Shown here in pieces: positions 17,084-23,389 of a DNA stretch of 64,000 nucleotides. Every line of letters begins with the position of its first letter. Position 1 is the stretch's first letter. The notes below the pieces were generated by a model. The model did no database searches. It was not told the origin of the DNA and saw nothing but the letters and a program-made list of their open reading frames with translations. The position numbers and the translations under genes are program-made. Source of the DNA: Bacillus_P idriensis_A. GTDB taxonomy: Bacteria > Bacillota > Bacilli > Bacillales > Bacillaceae. The stretch is taken from NCBI RefSeq assembly GCF_050483325.1, contig NZ_JBCMYF010000033.1, forward strand, positions 110,941 through 174,940, given 5' to 3'.

Positions 17084-17121
17084 AAAAGCGAAGAACCTGT
17101 GAGGTTTCTTCGCTTTTTTCT
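17083..17121. terminator. Bidirectional terminator shared by sigK and the yrzI unit
   Basis: AAAAAAGCGAAGAA-CCT pairs with AGG-TTTCTTCGCTTTTTT with one bulge and a GTG loop. There are T-runs on the plus side and A-runs on the other, so it can end both sigK (plus) and the small-gene transcript arriving on the minus strand. Confidence 0.9.
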
Positions 17122-17192
17122 TTTTAATAGGTTCTTTTAGTAAAAAACATCTTTTATAAATGTGAGATGCTGCAGCCGTATGGATGGTTTGA

Positions 17193-17249
17193 CTATGCAG
17201 TATCCTTCTCCACATTGAGGTGCATTCTTAAAACCATTTGAATCATCAT
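17193..17249 (-). CDS. 18-residue ORF with VEKD motif (S1025-like)
   Basis: An ATG at 17249 is preceded by AAAGGAGAGAG at good spacing and opens an 18-codon frame: MMIQMVLRMHLN then VEKDTA. The VEKD near the end recalls the S1025 peptide of the B. subtilis yrzI operon, where the ribosome-associated endonuclease Rae1 cleaves within a MEKD-type stretch. It lies 39 bases downstream of yrzI on the same strand. Recognition of S1025 is from memory; the ORF, its start signal and its position are directly visible. Confidence 0.55.
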   Translation of the reverse strand: MMIQMVLRMHLNVEKDTA

Positions 17250-17287
17250 TTTAACTCTCTCCTTTCTGATTATGATTGTGGCAGAAA

Positions 17288-17428
17288 TTAGTTGCCGTTG
17301 TACATTTGAAAGCATTTGTTCATCATGGCTTCATAAGATTGATAAACTTGTTCTTCATGCAGCACTTGATCGATTGATTTTTGCTTTCGTTTGATGGTTA
17401 AAGTAACAAACAATAAGTGGATGGTCAT
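17288..17428 (-). CDS. yrzI: YrzI family small protein
   Basis: 46-residue protein beginning MTIHLLFVTLTIKRKQ, a hydrophobic beta-like start followed by a charged helix with Glu and Lys, as in the Bac_small_YrzI family. Function unknown. The start at 17428 follows AAAGGAGGTGATAGT, one of the strongest ribosome sites in the window. The start lies only 28 bases after a hairpin with seven Ts, so expression must pass that terminator-like structure. Confidence 0.8.
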   Translation of the reverse strand: MTIHLLFVTLTIKRKQKSIDQVLHEEQVYQSYEAMMNKCFQMYNGN

Positions 17429-17456
17429 ACTATCACCTCCTTTAAATGATTTCCAT

Positions 17457-17486
17457 AAAAAAACGCCGCAGGACATACCTGTGGCG
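17457..17486 (-). terminator. Second terminator-like hairpin (segments 3:4) before yrzI
   Basis: Read on the minus strand, CGCCACAGG (17486-17478) pairs with CCTGCGGCG (17472-17464) with one mismatch and a 5-base loop, followed by seven Ts. It lies between the 23-codon ORF and yrzI. Confidence 0.75.
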
Positions 17487-17512
17487 TGAAACGTTTATAT
17501 GAAAATGAGCAT

Positions 17513-17549
17513 AAAAACGCCACAGGCAGAAACTACTCAGCCTGTGGCG
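17513..17549 (-). terminator. First terminator-like hairpin (segments 1:2) before yrzI
   Basis: Read on the minus strand, CGCCACAGGC (17549-17540) pairs perfectly with GCCTGTGGCG (17527-17518) over 10 bp, with a 12-base loop, followed by five Ts. Segment 2 is also perfectly complementary over 9 bases to segment 3 of the next hairpin, so the two hairpins exclude an alternative 2:3 pairing. Confidence 0.8.
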
Positions 17550-17566
17550 GTAAGGACAATGCTAAA

Positions 17567-17638
17567 TTAAGATTGTACACCAGTTCGGCCGAATAGAAAC
17601 ATATTTAATTGATTCATTTTTAATTGATTGATCAACAT
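17567..17638 (-). CDS. 23-codon leader ORF upstream of yrzI
   Basis: A short frame starting MLINQLKMNQLNMFLFG and ending RTGVQS, with GGGAGGT 8 bases before its ATG at 17638. A strong promoter lies 42 bases upstream of the ATG. It is followed after 17 bases by the two competing hairpins. No relative is recognised. The arrangement is that of a leader peptide, but it may also be a small functional protein of the sort common around yrzI. Confidence 0.6.
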   Translation of the reverse strand: MLINQLKMNQLNMFLFGRTGVQS

Positions 17639-17679
17639 TTGATTCGACCTCCCTTTTCATAATTTTGATTACAATGGTA

Positions 17680-17708
17680 ATTATATCCACGTTAGATGAA
17701 ATTGTAAA
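17680..17708 (-). promoter_or_regulatory. Sigma-A promoter of the yrzI small-gene unit
   Basis: On the minus strand, TTTACA (17708-17703) and TATAAT (17685-17680) are separated by exactly 17 bases. Transcription would start near 17673 and give a 35-base leader before the 23-codon ORF. This is among the best sigma-A matches in the window. Confidence 0.8.
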
Positions 17709-17792
17709 CCCTTTTTTCACAAATTAGGCACATTTTTTTCAAAAAAAGGAAATTGCTCATATTACCCCCTCGGATGTCCGGCACCTGCCTAT

Positions 17793-17820
17793 ACATAGCA
17801 GGCGTGTGACACATATTTTA
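17793..17820 (+). promoter_or_regulatory. Candidate sigma-K promoter for the YjcZ-like gene
   Basis: AC at 17793-17794 and CATATTTTA at 17812-17820 match the sigma-K pattern (AC, about 17 bases, CATAnnnTA). The start would lie near 17827, just ahead of the AAAGGAGGT ribosome site. A dyad CCTGC...GCAGG (17785-17803) overlaps the -35. Confidence 0.55.
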
Positions 17821-17851
17821 TCAGTACAGTCAGATAAAGGAGGTCTCTTAA

Positions 17852-18016
17852 ATGCGATCGTGTGCACCGTTTTATGGACCGCCTGCTCCATATCCGTACC
17901 CATACCCTTATGCACCATACGCAGGCTTTGGCTACTGGTATGCGTTTATTGTAGTTCTGCTCATTCTTCTCCTTGTTCTTGGAGGAGGTTATTACTACAA
18001 TAATTACTGCAGATAG
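17852..18016 (+). CDS. YjcZ-like small sporulation protein
   Basis: 54-residue protein. The N-terminus is rich in Pro and Tyr (FYGPPAPYPYPYPY), followed by one hydrophobic segment FIVVLLILLLVLGGG (32-46) and a Tyr/Asn-rich tail. This plan fits the YjcZ-type small proteins found in spores of Bacilli. The ATG at 17852 follows AAAGGAGGTCTCTTAA. A sigma-K-type promoter upstream supports a late mother-cell, coat-associated role, which is inference. It is too short for routine gene calling. Confidence 0.72.
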   Translation: MRSCAPFYGPPAPYPYPYPYAPYAGFGYWYAFIVVLLILLLVLGGGYYYNNYCR

Positions 18017-18020
18017 CCAT

Positions 18021-18052
18021 AAAAAAACACCTCATTCCATGAGGTGTTTTCT
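18021..18052. terminator. Bidirectional terminator between the YjcZ-like gene and pssA
   Basis: AAAACACCTCAT and ATGAGGTGTTTT pair perfectly over 12 bp with a 3-base TCC loop, with A-run and T-run flanks suited to both strands. Confidence 0.9.
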
Positions 18053-18590
18053 ACATTTTCCGTATTTTGAATGATGCGATCATACAGAATGATAAAATCA
18101 TCAGCAAAAAAATGTAATTATAAGCAGGCATAAAATCTTTCCAAAGATAGCTTAACGTTAAAATACAGCCTGCTGCCGTAATTGGAAGACCGCTAAAGAA
18201 ACCGCAGTTGTCGGATATATTAAACCTGGCCAGTCTGAAAGCGCCGCATCCAATGTATAAAACTGTGAAAAATGCGCCCGGGGCACCTAACTCAAAAAGA
18301 ATTCCTTTATAAAGAAGTAGTGCAGGGGCTACTCCAAATGATATAATATCACTCATTGAATCCAATTGTTTTCCGAGCTCTGATTCAATATTAAATTTCC
18401 TTGCAACCATTCCATCAAACCTGTCAGCAAGCGCTGCGAGAAAAATGAGCAGCAGGCTTAGTTTTAAGACATCATTTATTGTATATAGAATTGCAAAACC
18501 GCCTAGACCGAGATTAACGAGCGTCAGCAGGTTAGCTGTATTTGCTTTTATTTTTTTTACTGTTGCATCTACATAACTTATAAAAAACAT
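18051..18590 (-). CDS. pssA: CDP-diacylglycerol--serine O-phosphatidyltransferase
   Basis: Integral membrane enzyme that makes phosphatidylserine from CDP-diacylglycerol and serine. The CDP-alcohol phosphotransferase signature is complete: D56-x2-D59-G-x2-A-R-x8-G73-x3-D77-x3-D81. Several hydrophobic segments follow up to the C-terminus (179 residues). The ATG at 18590 follows AAGGAAGTGCAATT. It is divergent from psd, which decarboxylates its product. In B. subtilis both genes are in one operon, so the divergent layout differs. Confidence 0.93.
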   Translation of the reverse strand: MFFISYVDATVKKIKANTANLLTLVNLGLGGFAILYTINDVLKLSLLLIFLAALADRFDGMVARKFNIESELGKQLDSMSDIISFGVAPALLLYKGILFELGAPGAFFTVLYIGCGAFRLARFNISDNCGFFSGLPITAAGCILTLSYLWKDFMPAYNYIFLLMILSFCMIASFKIRKM

Positions 18591-18639
18591 AATTGCACTT
18601 CCTTATAATTGCATAAAATGACCAAATTGGCCTACTTTC

Positions 18640-18668
18640 ATTCTATTCATGAAAATCAATGTAGTAAA
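18640..18668 (-). promoter_or_regulatory. Candidate sigma-A promoter of pssA
   Basis: On the minus strand, TTTACT (18668-18663) and TAGAAT (18645-18640) are 17 bases apart, about 50 bases before the pssA start. Confidence 0.5.
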
Positions 18669-18691
18669 GTAATTTTTTTTGGAGGACTAAA

Positions 18692-19474
18692 TTGAGAAAA
18701 AAACTGTACCAAAATCTTATTGAACTAACCAATTCTTTGCCTGTTTCAAATTATATCATGAAATTTGCCAAATCTTCACGAAGCCGTTTTATTATTCCAT
18801 CCTATGCGAAGATTTATCAAGTCAACGTCAATGAAACAGAAAAGCAGATCGATGCCTATCCGTCTCTGCATGATTTTTTTATTAGGGAATTAAAAAAAGA
18901 TGCCAGAACGTTTGATGGTAACCCAAATCATATCATAAGTCCAGTTGATGCCGTTATTGAACAATTTGGCACGATTACTTCCGGTGATGCCATTATTGTC
19001 AAAAATCAGCCTTATTCCATTAATGATATGCTTGGAGATCCTGTTTTAGCAGAGAAATATATAAATGGTTCGTTTATTGTTCTTTATTTAAGTCCAAGTC
19101 ATTACCACCGCATCCACAGTCCCGCTTCAGGGACGGTTGTCAGACAGTATGACCTTGGAAACACATCGTATCCTGTTAACAGCTGGGGCCTTAAGTACGG
19201 AAAATCACCGCTGTCAAAGAACTTCCGGACGATATCGGAAATTAAAGAAGAAGATCATAATCATATTGCCGTTGTAAAAGTTGGTGCGATGTTAATAAAC
19301 ACCATTCAATTAACTCATGCTAATGAAAAGGTTCGAAAAGGGGAAGAGCTGGCTTATTTTTCTTTTGGGTCTACAGTTGTTCTGCTGTTTGAGAAAGATA
19401 AGACTGATTTTGCAGATTCAGTCTCTCTGCAGAAGGAAGTGAAAGCAGGAGAGGTACTTGCTGTGAAAAAATGA
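18692..19474 (+). CDS. psd: Phosphatidylserine decarboxylase proenzyme
   Basis: Converts phosphatidylserine to phosphatidylethanolamine. The proenzyme cleaves itself at G226-S227 in FGSTVV, and S227 becomes the pyruvoyl group. The other triad residues are visible as D86 (SPVDA) and H142 in LSPSHYHRIHSP. The start is a TTG at 18692 with GGAGGAC at good spacing; the resulting 260 residues match the family. It is divergent from pssA. Confidence 0.95.
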   Translation: MRKKLYQNLIELTNSLPVSNYIMKFAKSSRSRFIIPSYAKIYQVNVNETEKQIDAYPSLHDFFIRELKKDARTFDGNPNHIISPVDAVIEQFGTITSGDAIIVKNQPYSINDMLGDPVLAEKYINGSFIVLYLSPSHYHRIHSPASGTVVRQYDLGNTSYPVNSWGLKYGKSPLSKNFRTISEIKEEDHNHIAVVKVGAMLINTIQLTHANEKVRKGEELAYFSFGSTVVLLFEKDKTDFADSVSLQKEVKAGEVLAVKK

Positions 19475-19500
19475 AAAGAGAGGACATCACGCTTTAAAAG

Positions 19501-19641
19501 CTAGCTGGATGCTTTTAAAACGTGAGTCAGAGATCGGCGTTTAATTTCATTTTCGATCAATTCAATAAAATCTTCGCTTAAATCCATCTCTGTTGCTTTA
19601 AAATACGATTCAATCAATAGTTCATCAGATAGTTTTCGCAT
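19501..19641 (-). CDS. sda: Sporulation checkpoint protein Sda (KinA inhibitor)
   Basis: 46-residue helical hairpin protein that binds and inhibits the sporulation kinases when replication is active or DNA is damaged. MRKLSDELLIESYFKATEM and FIELIENEIKRRSL are near-identical to B. subtilis Sda. The start at 19641 gives the exact family length. The only strong GGAGG is 28 bases upstream, with a GCCGG/CCGGC hairpin between it and the start. DnaA boxes upstream match the known DnaA control of sda. Confidence 0.95.
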   Translation of the reverse strand: MRKLSDELLIESYFKATEMDLSEDFIELIENEIKRRSLTHVLKASS

Positions 19642-19677
19642 CTTTATCCGCCGGAATTTCCGGCTTGCACCTCCAAT

Positions 19678-19886
19678 TATGGATAAGGTAAAGGTTCTAT
19701 ATATCAACACCATGCATATACTAATATGTTATTTTCTGCTAGTAAATTAAATCTAACACGAATTAAAAAATAGAACAATCGTTCTCTTATCCACAGAAGA
19801 TGGTGGATAAGTTGTTAATATCTTGTTTATAATTTCCAAATCAGAGGAATTTATATGAGTGTATAATGTGCATAAGCTTATCCACA
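19678..19886. promoter_or_regulatory. DnaA-box cluster upstream of sda and yqeG
   Basis: Perfect boxes TTATCCACA occur at 19787-19795 and 19878-19886. Near matches are TTATCCACC at 19802-19810 and TTATCCATA at 19678-19686, both on the minus strand, with a weak TTATCCGCC at 19644-19652. DnaA-ATP control of sda is known in B. subtilis. The 389-base gap 19642-20030 also holds the yqeG promoter; nothing else gene-like is seen. Confidence 0.85.
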
Positions 19887-19963
19887 GGTGTTGATTTTTT
19901 ACAAAATTTGTCGAAAAATATATTGAATACCTGCTGTTGCTTTCCGATGCTGTCAAGTTTCTT

Positions 19964-19992
19964 TTGAAAGAACGTGTAAAATCAGATATGAT
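19964..19992 (+). promoter_or_regulatory. Sigma-A promoter of the yqeG operon
   Basis: TTGAAA (19964-19969) and TATGAT (19987-19992) are separated by 17 bases, with transcription expected near 19999, about 30 bases before the yqeG ATG. Confidence 0.75.
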
Positions 19993-20030
19993 GTAATTTG
20001 GCCAAAAAATGTTCGATGAGGTGTTTATAT

Positions 20031-20546
20031 ATGTTAAATCTATTCCTGCCCGGTGAATATGTAAAAAATATTTTTGAAATCTCTCCTGTGGCTCTTAAAG
20101 AGCGGGGAGTAAAGGGGATTATTACTGATCTGGATAATACCCTTGTAGAGTGGGACCGTCCAAGCGCTACACCAAAGCTGATTGAATGGTTTAAAGATGT
20201 GAAAGATCATGGAATCGCTGTGACTATTGTTTCTAATAATGTAGAAAAACGGGTGAAATCATTTTCAGATCCGCTTAACATTCCATTTATATATAAAGCA
20301 AGAAAGCCTATGGGAAAAGCATTCAGACGGGCTGTAAAGAATATGAACCTTGAAAAAAAAGACGTGGTTGTCATTGGTGACCAGCTTTTAACAGACGTAC
20401 TCGGAGGAAACCGCAATGGTTTTCATACCATTTTAGTTGTGCCTGTTGCTTCTACAGACGGTTTTGTAACAAGACTGAACCGTAAAATTGAACGCAGAAT
20501 TTTAGCTGCTCTTAAAAGAAAAGGCTTAATTCAATGGGAGGATTAA
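20031..20546 (+). CDS. yqeG: HAD-IIIA family phosphatase YqeG
   Basis: 171-residue HAD-superfamily hydrolase of unknown physiological substrate. Motif I is IITDLDNTLVEWD near residues 31-43, motif II is TIVSNN near 68, and the late motif VVIGDQLLTDVLGG is near 108. The start is the ATG at 20031, preceded by GATGAGGTG; the longer frame from 19998 would start at the transcription start. It heads the yqeG-yqeH-aroE-yhbY-nadD-yqeK-rsfS-yqeM run. Confidence 0.93.
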   Translation: MLNLFLPGEYVKNIFEISPVALKERGVKGIITDLDNTLVEWDRPSATPKLIEWFKDVKDHGIAVTIVSNNVEKRVKSFSDPLNIPFIYKARKPMGKAFRRAVKNMNLEKKDVVVIGDQLLTDVLGGNRNGFHTILVVPVASTDGFVTRLNRKIERRILAALKRKGLIQWED

Positions 20547-20550
20547 TCTA

Positions 20551-21657
20551 GTGATAGAAGAACAATTTGTCTGCATTGGCTGCGGCGTAAAGATTCAAAC
20601 GGAAAATCCGGACGAGCTTGGATATGCGCCTGAGAGTGCCCTGCAAAAAGAAGTGATTATTTGTCAAAGGTGCTTCCGTTTAAAAAATTATAATGAAATA
20701 CAAGATGTTTCCTTAACGGATGAAGATTTCTTGAAAATCCTTCATGGAATTGGCGACACCAATGCCCTGGTTGTGAAGATCGTTGATATTTTTGATTTCA
20801 ACGGAAGCTGGCTGAACGGTCTTCAGCGTTTTGTTGGAGGAAATCCGATTTTGCTAGTCGGCAATAAGGCGGATATTCTGCCCAAATCCGTTAAGAAGCA
20901 AAAATTAATCAACTGGATGAAGCGTGAAGCGAAGGAATTTGGATTGAATCCTGTTGATGTTTTTCTGATCAGTTCTGCAAGAGGTCAGGGCATTCCTGAA
21001 GTAACGGATGCGATTGAGCAATACCGCGATGGTCAGGATGTTTATGTAGTGGGCTGCACAAATGTAGGAAAATCTACATTTATTAACCGGATTATTAAAG
21101 AGGTATCAGGAGAAAAAGACGTAATTACGACTTCACACTTCCCTGGCACGACTCTTGATTTAATTGAGATTCCTCTTGATGATGGGTCTTCCTTGTATGA
21201 TACACCTGGAATCATCAATCATCATCAAATGGCTCATTTCGTAGATAAAAACGACCTCAAGCTCTTGTCTCCAAAAAAGGAAGTCAAGCCAAAGGTTTTT
21301 CAATTAAATGAAATGCAGACCTTATTTTTCGGCGGCCTTGCGCGCCTGGATTATTTAATCGGCGGAAGAACTTCTCTGACTTGCTACGTTCCTTCCGAAT
21401 TAAATATCCACCGGACAAAACAGGAAAACGCAGATGAACTGTATAAAAGACACGCAGGTGATATGCTTACGCCTCCGCGCATGGAGCAATTGGAACAATT
21501 CCCTGAACTTACTGCGCACGAATTCACAATCAAAGAAGATAAAACAGATATTGTTTTCTCAGGACTTGGATGGGTGACGGTAAACGAAGGGAATAAGAAA
21601 ATAACAGCATATGCCCCAAAAGGTGTAAATGTTACATTGAGACCATCATTAATCTGA
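20551..21657 (+). CDS. yqeH: Circularly permuted GTPase YqeH (30S assembly)
   Basis: GTPase required for assembly of the small ribosomal subunit. An N-terminal zinc finger uses C8-x2-C11 and C38-x2-C41. The GTPase motifs come in permuted order: G4 NKAD (105-108), then G1 GCTNVGKST (168-176), then G3 DTPG (217-220). A C-terminal RNA-binding region follows (368 residues in total). The start is a GTG at 20551 after GGGAGGATTAATCTA, 4 bases beyond the yqeG stop. Confidence 0.95.
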   Translation: MIEEQFVCIGCGVKIQTENPDELGYAPESALQKEVIICQRCFRLKNYNEIQDVSLTDEDFLKILHGIGDTNALVVKIVDIFDFNGSWLNGLQRFVGGNPILLVGNKADILPKSVKKQKLINWMKREAKEFGLNPVDVFLISSARGQGIPEVTDAIEQYRDGQDVYVVGCTNVGKSTFINRIIKEVSGEKDVITTSHFPGTTLDLIEIPLDDGSSLYDTPGIINHHQMAHFVDKNDLKLLSPKKEVKPKVFQLNEMQTLFFGGLARLDYLIGGRTSLTCYVPSELNIHRTKQENADELYKRHAGDMLTPPRMEQLEQFPELTAHEFTIKEDKTDIVFSGLGWVTVNEGNKKITAYAPKGVNVTLRPSLI

Positions 21658-21672
21658 TTGGGAGAGACTTTC

Positions 21673-22515
21673 ATGAATAGAGTATATGGACTGATTGGCT
21701 GTCCTGTCGGGCATTCCATGTCACCGCTTATTCACAATGATGCTTTTTTGCAAAAAGAGTTTAAAGCTTCTTATCATGCATTTCATGTTGAAAAGGATGA
21801 CTTGCAGGCTGCAACAGCAGGAATGAAAGCTTTAGGGATAGCCGGCTTTAATGTGACCATTCCGCATAAAGTTTCCATTATTCCATATTTAGACAAGCTT
21901 GATAAAAGTGCTGAACTGCTTGGAGCGGTTAATACGGTCCTAAATAAAGATGGCTGTCTGATTGGGTATAATACAGATGGGCTTGGTTATCTGCAGTCTT
22001 TAAAACACCTTTTGAACAAACCTCTGCACGAGCAGAGGTATTTAGTTATTGGCGCCGGAGGGGCAACAAGAGCCATTTATTTCACCCTTGCCGCAGAAGG
22101 ATGCGATAGAATCGATCTTGCAAACAGGACACTTGTCAAAGCTGAAGAGCTTATGAAGGGATGCCCTGTACCAAGTGCCGGAAGGGTTCTCTCACTGAGC
22201 GAGGCAGAACAGAAACTTTCAGACTATGATGTCATCATTCAGACAACTGCGATCGGGATGCACCCGAATACTGAACAGAAGCCATTTGAGCTGACAAATC
22301 TAAAAAAAGGCTCAATTGTAAGTGACATCGTCTACAACCCGCTGAAGACAGCTCTATTAAAGGAAGCTGAAGCGGCCGGAGCAGAAACGTTGAATGGAGT
22401 AGGGATGTTTGTCCATCAGGCAGCTCTTTCCTTTGAAATATGGACCGGTGAAAAGCCGGATACAGCAAGAATGAGTAACTTAGTTTACGAACAATTAGGA
22501 GGATTTACATGTTAA
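21673..22515 (+). CDS. aroE: Shikimate dehydrogenase
   Basis: NADPH-dependent reduction of 3-dehydroshikimate to shikimate in aromatic amino acid synthesis. The substrate site is HSMSPLIHN (14-22), and NVTIPHK contains the catalytic K66. The nucleotide loop GAGGATRAI is near 127. Length is 280 residues with the ATG at 21673, which follows GGAGAGACTTTC. The longer TTG-started frame from 21658 would place this ribosome site inside the gene. Confidence 0.96.
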   Translation: MNRVYGLIGCPVGHSMSPLIHNDAFLQKEFKASYHAFHVEKDDLQAATAGMKALGIAGFNVTIPHKVSIIPYLDKLDKSAELLGAVNTVLNKDGCLIGYNTDGLGYLQSLKHLLNKPLHEQRYLVIGAGGATRAIYFTLAAEGCDRIDLANRTLVKAEELMKGCPVPSAGRVLSLSEAEQKLSDYDVIIQTTAIGMHPNTEQKPFELTNLKKGSIVSDIVYNPLKTALLKEAEAAGAETLNGVGMFVHQAALSFEIWTGEKPDTARMSNLVYEQLGGFTC

Positions 22516-22802
22516 CTGGTAAACAAAAACGTTTTTTACGTGCAGAAGCACATCATTTAAACCCGATTTTCCAAGTGGGAAAAGGCGGGGTAAATGACAA
22601 TATGATTCAGCAGATTGCTGATGTACTTGAAGTCAGGGAATTGATCAAGGTGAGTATTCTTCAGAACTGTGAAGAGGATCGCGATTCAGTTGCGGCAGCT
22701 CTTTCAAAAGGAGCAAAAGCTGAGCTTGTTCAAGTAATCGGCAACACGATCGTTTTATATAAAGAATCAAAAGAAAATAAACAGCTTAAACTGCCTAGAT
22801 AA
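22509..22802 (+). CDS. yhbY: CRM-domain RNA-binding protein YhbY (YqeI)
   Basis: 97-residue single CRM-domain protein associated with the pre-50S ribosome in other bacteria. The conserved GKGGVNDNMIQQIADVLEVRELIKV contains the GxxG loop. It overlaps the end of aroE by 7 bases, with AGGAGGATTTAC as ribosome site. Confidence 0.94.
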   Translation: MLTGKQKRFLRAEAHHLNPIFQVGKGGVNDNMIQQIADVLEVRELIKVSILQNCEEDRDSVAAALSKGAKAELVQVIGNTIVLYKESKENKQLKLPR

Positions 22803-22819
22803 ATGGGGAGGCTGAGAAG

Positions 22820-23389
22820 ATGAAGAAAATCGGAATATTTGGAGGCACATTTGATCCTCCTCATTTTGGACATTTATTAATGGCAAATGAAGTATTGCAT
22901 TCTCTTCATCTTCATGAAATTTGGTTTATGCCAAACCAAAATCCGCCGCATAAGGACAAGGAAGCCATAACAGACAGCATACACAGGCTCCATATGCTGT
23001 AGCTGTGTACTGAAAAGCAGCCGGGATTTAAGGTTCAGAGCATTGAATTTGAGAGAAACGGTCCTTCATACACCTACGATACAATTACATTGCTGAAAAA
23101 CCATTTTCCAGACTGCTCGTTTTACTTTATTATTGGAGCAGACATGATTGAATTTTTGCCCAAATGGCATAAAATTGATCAGCTGATTGAACTCGTTCAA
23201 TTTGTAGGCGTTAAACGTACAGGCTTTGAATCAGATACAGAATATCCAGTCATTGAAGTTGATGCGCCAATTTTTGAAGTATCTTCAACTATGCTTAGAG
23301 AGCGGATAAGACTTGGCCATTCAACAGATTATTTACTGCCGGATGAAGTGAGAGGCTATATTGAGGAGAATCACTTATATGGAACGTGA
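22820..23389 (+). pseudogene. nadD: Nicotinate-nucleotide adenylyltransferase frame with in-frame amber stop
   Basis: NadD makes nicotinate adenine dinucleotide from NaMN and ATP, a needed step of NAD synthesis. The frame starts with MKKIGIFGGTFDPPHFGH, where H15-x-G-H18 is the nucleotidyl-transferase motif. It is then interrupted by TAG at 23000-23002 (codon 61, ...RLHML-stop-LCTEKQ...). The same frame continues without any shift through PSYTYDT, FIIGADMIEFLPKWH and EVSSTMLRERI to a normal stop. Total 189 sense positions plus the stop position equal the family length. B. subtilis has Lys at this position, so one base change explains it. It may be a real mutation, a sequencing error, or a read-through codon. 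Confidence 0.93.

Noticed and set aside
19753..19956. Minus-strand 67-codon frame between sda and yqeG
   Set aside because: It covers the DnaA boxes, has no ribosome site and no family resemblance.
22820..23389. Programmed recoding (pyrrolysine or selenocysteine type) at the nadD stop
   Set aside because: The codon is TAG, not TGA, the position is not a catalytic residue, and no insertion-like structure was seen after it. A mutation or read error is simpler.
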